Source: an uncultured Alistipes sp. (GTDB lineage Bacteria > Bacteroidota > Bacteroidia > Bacteroidales > Rikenellaceae). Taken from it: 21,431 nucleotides of DNA. The stretch spans positions 1 to 21,431 of the forward strand of contig USCH01000029.1 of assembly GCA_900553175.1 (NCBI GenBank), read 5' to 3'. The position numbers and the translations under genes are program-made. The notes beneath the pieces were generated by a model that ran no database searches, had not been told where the DNA came from, and saw only the letters and a list, made by a program, of their open reading frames with translations. Of this stretch, positions 1 through 5,348 are shown piece after piece. The first letter of the stretch is position 1. Each line of letters starts with the position of its first letter.

Positions 1-72
1 CAATCGATGAATGATATAGAATTAAAAAGAGTAATAGCAATGAGTTTGGAGTTAAATTGCGTCATATCTTAA
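1..72 (+). CDS. 3' end of an unidentified open frame (partial)
   Basis: Frame 1 is open from the left edge to a TAA at 70-72 and encodes 23 residues ending in SLELNCVIS; the other two plus frames have stop codons within the first 15 bases. The codons are AT-rich, like the rest of the element end. A weak hairpin followed by T residues (about 80-112) comes just after it, which fits a gene end. The fragment is too short to identify. It could be the last gene of the integrated element or simply a chance open frame. Confidence 0.25.
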   Translation, partial: QSMNDIELKRVIAMSLELNCVIS

Positions 73-79
73 AGAATAG

Positions 80-112
80 GGAAAGAGGGCCGAAAAAATG
101 CGGCGTTTTTCC
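80..112 (+). terminator. weak terminator-like hairpin
   Basis: GCCG (89-92) and CGGC (101-104) can pair around an A-rich loop, with outer GGAAA/TTTCC pairing and a T-run at 106-110. The stem is imperfect. The position just downstream of the open frame ending at 72 makes a terminator plausible. Confidence 0.3.
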
Positions 113-204
113 TTTGACTGCAAATATGCAAAAGAAGATAGCTTATTATCAATAGTTCACTAATGTTTAACCTTTGACTGTTAAATCAACCGAGAAGTCA
201 ACCG
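111..204. repeat. short direct repeats near the att junction
   Basis: CCTTTGACTG occurs at 111-120 and again at 171-180, exactly 60 bp apart. The second copy is flanked by an inverted TTTAAC/GTTAAA (166-171, 180-185). TCAACCG occurs at 186-192 and 198-204, 12 bp apart, and the reverse complement of AGTCAA (197-201 region) resembles the TTGACT core of the first pair. Repeats of this size next to a tRNA attachment site are what arm-type integrase or excisionase sites look like; that role is inferred. Confidence 0.4.
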
Positions 205-262
205 CTACGTTTGGTAAAAGGATAATGCGTTGAAAATAAGTGCTGTACTCTGTTTTAGAGTA

Positions 263-309
263 CACGTCTGGGGGGCGTGTGGTCGCTGGTTCGAATCCAG
301 TCACCCCGA
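263..309 (+). tRNA. tRNA-Pro(GGG), 3' fragment (attachment-site remnant)
   Basis: The 3' part of a tRNA can be folded here. The anticodon stem CACGT/GCGTG (263-267, 275-279) encloses the loop CTGGGGG with anticodon GGG at 270-272. The variable loop is 280-284, the T arm GCTGG-TTCGAAT-CCAGT is 285-301, the acceptor 3' strand CACCCCG is 302-308 and the discriminator A is 309. CCA is not encoded. The 5' acceptor strand it needs (CGGGGTG) and the D arm are absent upstream, where AT-rich DNA begins instead. The piece is therefore not a working tRNA gene. It matches what is left at the distal junction after an element integrates into a tRNA gene; the intact copy is expected at the other end of the element. 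Confidence 0.85.
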
Positions 310-324
310 CAAGATTCAAATGCG

Positions 325-354
325 AAGTCTCTGCTTGATGGCAGAGACTTTTTT
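325..354 (+). terminator. Rho-independent terminator of the tRNA-Pro locus
   Basis: A perfect 10-bp stem AAGTCTCTGC (325-334)/GCAGAGACTT (341-350) with a 6-nt loop runs into a T-tract (349-354). It lies 15 bases after the tRNA 3' end, so it is probably the original terminator of the tRNA gene, still in place on the chromosomal side of the junction. Confidence 0.8.
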
Positions 355-376
355 GTGTTTTGCGATTCCGCATCCG

Positions 377-979
377 TCAGGGCATCCACTCGACGATGCC
401 GTCCAGAGGGTGTGCGGCGAGCCAGGTGTCGAATTGGGCGCGGGTGCGGATGCCGTCGCGCAGGACGGCCATGTAGTAGGCGATGCCCGGGATTTTCGCC
501 GCTCCGTTTGTTTCGTATTCGTACTTGAGTTTCAGGATCGTATCCCGGGTCTCGTCGGTCAGCACGGCGGCGATTCTGTCGGCGAAGCGTTCGAAATAGC
601 CGTCCCAGGGCGATGCGTCGGCCATGTGGATCATGTCGATCTGCCAGAGCGCGCCGTCGCCGCCGGCATACCAGGCATGCCATTCGAGACACCGGTCCGG
701 AGCGTCGAGCAGGTTGGCGAATTCGATGCGGCGGATTCCGCTGTTTGCGGCCAGCCGTTCGATGGCGGCGAAGCTCTCGGCGAGCCGCAGGCAGGGCGAA
801 TAGATGTGGAAGTCGATGTCGCGGTGGGTCATCAGCAGTCCGGTGCGCAGGGATCCGACCAGATTGATGCGGGCGCCCGCATCGTGCCAGATCTCTTCGA
901 TGCGGAGCGTGCGGATGATCTCCCGGGCCCGATGTCGGTTGGCTGCGGCGAGTGCGCGTATGTCGTCGATGGCGTGCAT
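377..979 (-). CDS. nucleotidyltransferase-fold protein, function unknown
   Basis: A 200-residue soluble protein. It shows the polymerase beta-like nucleotidyltransferase signature: GS at 42-43 followed by DID at 54-56 (GSLRTG...RDIDF), two acidic residues one apart as required for metal binding. The rest is rich in conserved-looking Trp and His (LEWHAWY, WQIDMIH) and ends in IVEWMP. From memory, related Bacteroidota proteins are often labelled 'phosphoglycerate mutase family', a name the sequence here does not support. It starts 37 nt after the recN stop, so it is probably the last gene of the bamD-recN transcript. It is also the first chromosomal gene beside the tRNA-Pro attachment junction, but its GC-rich codons match the core genes and not the element. 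The substrate is unknown. Confidence 0.8.
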   Translation of the reverse strand: MHAIDDIRALAAANRHRAREIIRTLRIEEIWHDAGARINLVGSLRTGLLMTHRDIDFHIYSPCLRLAESFAAIERLAANSGIRRIEFANLLDAPDRCLEWHAWYAGGDGALWQIDMIHMADASPWDGYFERFADRIAAVLTDETRDTILKLKYEYETNGAAKIPGIAYYMAVLRDGIRTRAQFDTWLAAHPLDGIVEWMP

Positions 980-1016
980 GGGGGCTGCGGATGGAAAGCG
1001 GGCCCGGGATTCGGGT

Positions 1017-2657
1017 TTATCGGCCCAGAAGGATGCGGGCCTGCGTGAGCGCGGCTTCGGTGACGGCCGATCCCGAGAGCATTTTGGCGATTTCGGTCGT
1101 CCGCTCCTCGTCCGTCAGGCGGGCGATCGAGGTGCGCCCCTCGTGTTTCGACACGACGAAGTGGGCGGTGCCTTTCGAGGCGACCTGCGGCAGGTGGGTG
1201 ATGTCGATGACCTGCAGCGAGGCGGAGAGCTGTTCGATGATTTCGCCCATAGCATCGGCGATGCGGCCCGACACTCCCGTGTCGATTTCGTCGAAGACGA
1301 TCGTCGGCAGCTGCATCCGCCGGGCGAGCAGTGCCTTGAGGGCCAGCATGACGCGCGAGAGCTCTCCGCCCGAGGCGATGCGCTCGATGCGTTGCGGCGG
1401 CATGCCGGGGTTGGCCGAGAAGAGGAACGCCACCTCGTCGCAGCCCGTGCGTCCGGGTTCGGCCGGGGTGAATGCCGCTTCGAAGCGGGCGTCGGCCATG
1501 CCCAGGCGCGAGAGCGTGCGGATGATCTCTTCGCAGAACGGTCCCGCAGCCTGCTCCCGGGCGTCATGGAGCCGCTGCCCGAGTGCGAGCACCTCCTCCC
1601 GGGCGGCCGAGAGGGCGGTTTCGGCTTCGGCGATGGCCTCGTCGCCGTGTACGATGGCCGCGAGTTGCGCGGTGCAGCGGTCGCGCAGGGCGAGCAGCCC
1701 GGCTTCGTCGGCTGCGCGGTGCTTCTGCTGGAGGGCGAGCAGCGTGTCGAGGCGGGCCGAGAGGCGGGCCAGCCGTTCGGGATCGGCGTCGATGCGTTCG
1801 CAGTCGGCCGCCGCCGACTGTCCGATGTCCTTCAGCTCCTCCATCGCCGACCGGATGCGGTCGGCATAGCTCCCGGCGGCGGGAAAGTCGCGGCGCAGGT
1901 GCCCCAGGGCGGTCTCGGCGCTCTTGAGCCGGGCGAGGATGCCCGTTTCGTCCTCGTCGAGGTCGTTGCGCAGCCGCGTGAGCGCGTCGCCGATGCGGTC
2001 GGCATGTTCGAGCACGCCCAGCTCGGTTTCGATTTCGGCCTGCTCGCCTGCGCGGAGATTGGCCGCCGTGAGCTCCTCGGTCTGGAACCGGAGCCACTCT
2101 TCGTTGCGGCGCCCTTCGGCGGCGTCGGCGCGCAGGGTCTCGAGCCGGCGGCCGAGTTCGGCCATGCGGTCGTATGCGGCGCCGTACCGTTCCAGCAGCG
2201 TGCCGTTGCCGGCTGCGGCGTCGAGAACCGAAATGCGGAACTCTCCGGAGGAGAGGACGAGGTTGCGGTGCTGCGAATGGATGTCGATCAGCCGGGTGCC
2301 CAGATCGCGCAGCAGCGTGAGCGGCACGGGCAGATCGTTGATGAACGACCGGCTCTTGCCGGCGGGCGTGAGGATGCGCGTGAGGGTGGTTTCGGGGGCG
2401 TAGTCGAGTTCGTTCTCCTCGAAAAAGGATTCCAGATGCAGCCCTTCGAGGCCGAAAGTCCCTTCGATGATGCAGTTGCGGGCCGTGTCGCGGAGGACCG
2501 ACGAGTCGCTTCGTGCGCCCAGCAGCAGCCCGACGGCTCCCAGCAGGATGGATTTGCCGGCGCCCGTTTCGCCCGTGATGATGTTCAGATTCGGATCCGG
2601 CTCCAGGAGGAGCGAATCGATGAGGGCGTAATTTTCGACCGACAGACGGAGCAGCAT
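1017..2657 (-). CDS. recN: DNA repair protein RecN
   Basis: An SMC-like ATPase of 546 residues, the normal size for RecN, which acts in recombinational repair of double-strand breaks. The N-terminal ATPase half begins MLLRLSVENYALID and carries Walker A GETGAGKS at 29-36. A long central region rich in Ala, Glu, Leu and Arg is the coiled coil (about 150-350). The C-terminal half has the ABC signature SGGELSRV followed by Walker B PTIVFDEIDTGVSG. It lies 58 nt after coaBC and 37 nt before the nucleotidyltransferase-fold gene, on the same strand. In many Bacteroidota a porD-like gene separates coaBC and recN; here there is none. Confidence 0.97.
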   Translation of the reverse strand: MLLRLSVENYALIDSLLLEPDPNLNIITGETGAGKSILLGAVGLLLGARSDSSVLRDTARNCIIEGTFGLEGLHLESFFEENELDYAPETTLTRILTPAGKSRSFINDLPVPLTLLRDLGTRLIDIHSQHRNLVLSSGEFRISVLDAAAGNGTLLERYGAAYDRMAELGRRLETLRADAAEGRRNEEWLRFQTEELTAANLRAGEQAEIETELGVLEHADRIGDALTRLRNDLDEDETGILARLKSAETALGHLRRDFPAAGSYADRIRSAMEELKDIGQSAAADCERIDADPERLARLSARLDTLLALQQKHRAADEAGLLALRDRCTAQLAAIVHGDEAIAEAETALSAAREEVLALGQRLHDAREQAAGPFCEEIIRTLSRLGMADARFEAAFTPAEPGRTGCDEVAFLFSANPGMPPQRIERIASGGELSRVMLALKALLARRMQLPTIVFDEIDTGVSGRIADAMGEIIEQLSASLQVIDITHLPQVASKGTAHFVVSKHEGRTSIARLTDEERTTEIAKMLSGSAVTEAALTQARILLGR

Positions 2658-2715
2658 TGCGGGAGGTGTGAGGGGTTCTGGTTGTAAGGCGGCGGACGGC
2701 GGTTCGGCGCGGGGA

Positions 2716-3948
2716 TCAGCGGCCTGCGAGGAGCCTTTCGATGCGGTCGGCGATGCGGCGGGCCACTTCGCTCTTGGCCATCAGCGGAAGGGCTTCGCTG
2801 CCGTCGCGGTCGATCAGGGTCACCCGGTTCGTGTCGCCGCGGAATCCGGCTCCCGGGTCGCGCAGCGAGTTGAGGACGATGAAATCGAGGTTCTTGCGGT
2901 CGAGCTTCTCGCGGGCATGCTCCGCTTCGGAGTCGGTCTCCAGCGCGAAGCCCACCAGAAGACGTCCGGCCTTGCAGGCCCCGAGGTGTGCCGCGATGTC
3001 GCGCGTGCGCCGCAGGGTGAGCGTCATCCCGCCGTCCTGTTTTCGGAGCTTGCGGTCCGACACCTCGGCCGGGGTGTAGTCGGCCACGGCGGCGCACATC
3101 ACGGCTCCGTCGGCCTCGGCGAAGGCGGCGACCGCAGCGTCGAACATCTGGTCGGCCGTCAGCACGTCGCGCCGTTCGACGCCCGGGGGCGTCGGAAGCT
3201 CCGTGCGGCCGCTCACCAGAACGACCTCCGCACCCCGGCGGGCCAGCTCTCCGGCGATGGCGTAGCCCATCTTCCCGGAGGAGTGGTTGGTCAGGTAGCG
3301 GACCGGATCGAGGGGCTCGATCGTGGCGCCTGCCGTGACCACGAAGCGTTTGCCGCGCAGCGGACCGGTCGTTTCTCTCCGTCCGAGAAGCGCGTCGACG
3401 AAGGCGGCGATCCGCTCGGGTTCGGCCATGCGGCCCTTGCCCGTCAGTCCGCTCGCCAGCTCGCCCTCCTCCGGTTCGACGATCTCCACGCCGCGTCCGG
3501 CCAGCGTGCGCAGGTTCTCCTGCGTGGCGGCGTGGGCGTACATGTCCAGGTCCATGGCCGGAGCCGCAACCACGGGACAGCGGGCCGAGAGGTAGGTCGT
3601 GAGCAGCAGGTTGTCGGCCGCGCCCGCGCGCATCTTGGCCAGCGTGTTGGCCGTGGCGGGGGCGATGAGATAGCAGTCGGCCCATTCGCCCAGCGAGACG
3701 TGGGAGTGCCAGGCGCCGTTCTCGGGATTGAAGAACTCCACCAGAATGGGGTTTTTCGAGAGCGTGGCCATGGTCAGCGGCGTGATGAACTGCTTGGCCA
3801 GCGGGGTCATCACCACGCGCACCTCGGCGCCCGCCGTTTTGAGCAGACGGCAGAGCGCAGCCGCCTTGTAGGCTGCGATGCTTCCGGTGATGCCCAGCAA
3901 TATGTGACGTCCCTTCAGATGGGGATACGCCGTCCCGGCAGGTTGCAT
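2716..3948 (-). CDS. coaBC: bifunctional phosphopantothenoylcysteine decarboxylase/phosphopantothenate-cysteine ligase
   Basis: CoaBC (Dfp), 410 residues, makes 4'-phosphopantetheine from phosphopantothenate and cysteine on the way to coenzyme A. The FMN-dependent decarboxylase half (about 12-190) has the Rossmann start LLGITGSIAAYK and the active-site His in HSHVSLGEWAD (His83). The ligase half (about 195-410) has the substrate-binding stretch DPVRYLTNHSSGKMG with Asn221 and the typical AAVADYTP. Two decarboxylase positions differ from the textbook E. coli enzyme: PAMN reads PAMD (Asp133), and the flap that normally holds the redox Cys reads ELASGLTGKGRM with no Cys. The gene starts 11 nt after the rpoZ stop and is probably translated from the bamD transcript. 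Confidence 0.95.
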   Translation of the reverse strand: MQPAGTAYPHLKGRHILLGITGSIAAYKAAALCRLLKTAGAEVRVVMTPLAKQFITPLTMATLSKNPILVEFFNPENGAWHSHVSLGEWADCYLIAPATANTLAKMRAGAADNLLLTTYLSARCPVVAAPAMDLDMYAHAATQENLRTLAGRGVEIVEPEEGELASGLTGKGRMAEPERIAAFVDALLGRRETTGPLRGKRFVVTAGATIEPLDPVRYLTNHSSGKMGYAIAGELARRGAEVVLVSGRTELPTPPGVERRDVLTADQMFDAAVAAFAEADGAVMCAAVADYTPAEVSDRKLRKQDGGMTLTLRRTRDIAAHLGACKAGRLLVGFALETDSEAEHAREKLDRKNLDFIVLNSLRDPGAGFRGDTNRVTLIDRDGSEALPLMAKSEVARRIADRIERLLAGR

Positions 3949-3959
3949 GCCGCCGGAAA

Positions 3960-4292
3960 TCAGGCTTGGGTTTGCTCCTTGGCGCCGCCCTCGCGGTAGT
4001 AGATTTCGTCGTCGAGGAACTCCTCGGTGGCGATGATGACCGGTTTGGGCAGCCGCTCGTAGTAGCGCGAAATCTCGATCTGCTCGCGGTTTTCGAAGGT
4101 CTCCTCCATCGTGTCGGTGGGCGACGAGAAGTCGGCCAGCTTGCGGTTGAGCTCGTTTTTCAGCTCGGACGAAATCTGGTTGGCGCGGCGGGCGATGATG
4201 TTGACGGTCTCGTAGATGTTGCCCGTCTCCCGGTCCAGGTCCACCAGCTTGCGCGTCACGGTGTTGTTGGGAATGTTCTTCTTGATTTCCAT
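3960..4292 (-). CDS. rpoZ: DNA-directed RNA polymerase omega subunit, Bacteroidota type
   Basis: A 110-residue protein beginning MEIKKNIPNNTVTRK and containing the omega/Rpb6-like helix NIIARRANQISSELKNEL (about 32-49). It then has an acidic Glu-rich stretch and a C-terminal segment with PKPVIIATEEFLDDEIYY. Omega helps beta' fold and assemble into RNA polymerase. Bacteroidota versions diverge from the E. coli protein and are longer at the C terminus, so the call rests on the helix pattern and on position: it sits between bamD and coaBC, the usual Bacteroidota order. One base separates its ATG from the bamD stop codon, so the two are probably translationally linked. Confidence 0.88.
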   Translation of the reverse strand: MEIKKNIPNNTVTRKLVDLDRETGNIYETVNIIARRANQISSELKNELNRKLADFSSPTDTMEETFENREQIEISRYYERLPKPVIIATEEFLDDEIYYREGGAKEQTQA

Positions 4293-4293
4293 G

Positions 4294-5112
4294 TTATATG
4301 TTGTTGTCCTTGTTGCTGCGGTCCAGGTAGTCGCGGGCCTGCTGGGCCATGCGTTCGACCTCTTTCATGTGGGGCGACTCGGGGTATGCCTCCTTGAAGG
4401 AGAGGTAGGAGTCGAGCATCGAGAGGTAGCGGTCGGTCTGCTTCGAGGAGACCGAGTTGCTGGCGAAGCGGTAGCCTGCGTCCACGATCAGGAACATGAT
4501 CTCTTCGCGGTGCTTGCTTTCGGGATAGTCGCGCAGGGCGTTCTTGAGCGCGGTGATCGCCGAACGGTAGCGTCCGATCTTATAATAAGTGTAGGCGTTC
4601 AGATAGGCTTTCTCGTGCAGCCGCTCGGTCAGTTCGCGGTCGATCTGCCGGAAATTCTCCACCCGGTCGCTCTGGGGGTAGCGCGAGATGAATTCGTTGA
4701 TGGCGATCAGCGCCTGCCCGGTCATCGTCTGGTCGCGCGTGGGGCCCGGCGAGAGGTAGTAGAAGCACATGGCGTACATCCCTTCGGCATCCTCGATGAA
4801 GGCGCTGCGGCCGAATTTGCGGCGGAAGTCGTCGAGCAGCGACGAAGCCGTGTCGTAGTCGCGGTTCTTGTATTTGCACCGGGCGTTGAAGAAGGCGATG
4901 GAGTCTTCGCGCGGCGTGCCGATGTAGTAGTGCTGCGCCCCCTCGAAGAGAGTCGAGGCCCGGGTCCACTTCTCCTTGTCGTAATACTCCAGCGCCTTGT
5001 CGTAGATCTTGTCCGGCTCGCCGCTTTTGAGCAGCGTGTTGATGCCGCTGCACGCGCTGAAAATGACGGCGATGGCAGCCGCACACAGGGCGTATGAAAG
5101 GCTCTTTTTCAT
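4294..5112 (-). CDS. bamD: outer membrane protein assembly factor BamD (lipoprotein)
   Basis: A 272-residue lipoprotein: a signal peptide ending FSAC puts the lipidated Cys at 21. The mature part is a set of TPR-like helix pairs (for example KALEYYDKEKWTRASTLFEG, SIAFFNARCKYKNRDYDTAS, NAYTYYKIGRYRSAITALK), which is the BamD architecture. BamD is part of the BAM complex, which inserts beta-barrel proteins into the outer membrane. No acidic run follows the Cys, which fits a lipoprotein kept on the periplasmic side. It is the first gene of the minus-strand run, 29 bp from a good Bacteroidota -7 box. Confidence 0.92.
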   Translation of the reverse strand: MKKSLSYALCAAAIAVIFSACSGINTLLKSGEPDKIYDKALEYYDKEKWTRASTLFEGAQHYYIGTPREDSIAFFNARCKYKNRDYDTASSLLDDFRRKFGRSAFIEDAEGMYAMCFYYLSPGPTRDQTMTGQALIAINEFISRYPQSDRVENFRQIDRELTERLHEKAYLNAYTYYKIGRYRSAITALKNALRDYPESKHREEIMFLIVDAGYRFASNSVSSKQTDRYLSMLDSYLSFKEAYPESPHMKEVERMAQQARDYLDRSNKDNNI

Positions 5113-5141
5113 GAAATGGTCGTTTACGGCGCTTTATCGCG

Positions 5142-5172
5142 CAAAGTTATGCATAAATTAACGAATAGCCAA
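5142..5172 (-). promoter_or_regulatory. promoter of the bamD operon
   Basis: On the minus strand a TTG (complement of 5170-5172) is followed after 20 nt by TAACTTTG (complement of 5142-5149). This matches the Bacteroidota sigma-ABfr pattern TTG-N19-21-TAnnTTTG. Transcription would start near 5134, leaving a leader of about 22 nt before the bamD ATG. It is probably the main promoter for bamD through the nucleotidyltransferase-fold gene. Confidence 0.8.
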
Positions 5173-5230
5173 AAAAATTATTGCCTCTGCGGCACCGGGC
5201 GGCTTCGGGGCGGAAAAGGACGCCGGAAGT

Positions 5231-5261
5231 TTGGAGGGTCGGTGCGAATTGCCTATCTTTG
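5231..5261 (+). promoter_or_regulatory. promoter of the beta-mannosidase gene
   Basis: TTG (5231-5233), 20 nt, then TATCTTTG (5254-5261), a full Bacteroidota promoter match. A start site near 5268 would give a leader of about 80 nt before the ATG at 5349. This placement also argues against the longer reading frame opening at 5181, which begins upstream of the promoter. Confidence 0.8.
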
Positions 5262-5348
5262 TTGAAAACTCGTGGTCCGACGTGCCGCGAAGCGGCGGGG
5301 CGGCGGTTTTTTCCGACTCATCCGCTGAACCGATCAATCCCGAATCCG

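Larger units (their letters stand above)
1..262. mobile_element. AT-rich right end of an integrated element (partial)
   Basis: This stretch is clearly AT-rich, while everything to the right of about position 310 is GC-rich. It ends exactly where a tRNA-Pro gene is cut in its anticodon arm, so it reads as the terminal part of an element integrated in that tRNA gene. It holds an open frame at 1-72, a weak hairpin with a T-run near 80-112, a 10-bp direct repeat (111-120 and 171-180), a 7-bp direct repeat (186-192 and 198-204) and a 7-bp inverted repeat (244-250/258-264). No integrase gene is visible; it would lie outside the window. The element type (conjugative element, prophage or island) cannot be told from this piece. 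Confidence 0.6.

Noticed and set aside
244..264. Anticodon arm of a tRNA (TGTACTC...GAGTACA)
   Set aside because: The 7-nt loop lacks U at position 33, and the real anticodon arm with GGG lies at 263-279 next to the T arm.
167..373. Minus-strand open frame with the TGFEPATTRPP stretch
   Set aside because: This is the well-known spurious translation across a tRNA gene; it covers the tRNA-Pro fragment and its terminator in reverse.
804..2687. Long plus-strand frame of 627 codons
   Set aside because: Antisense to recN and the nucleotidyltransferase gene, both of which have clear catalytic motifs; GC-rich DNA leaves antisense frames open.
5181..5348. N-terminal extension of the beta-mannosidase
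   Set aside because: It starts upstream of the promoter at 5231-5261, and the ATG at 5349 opens a clean signal peptide.
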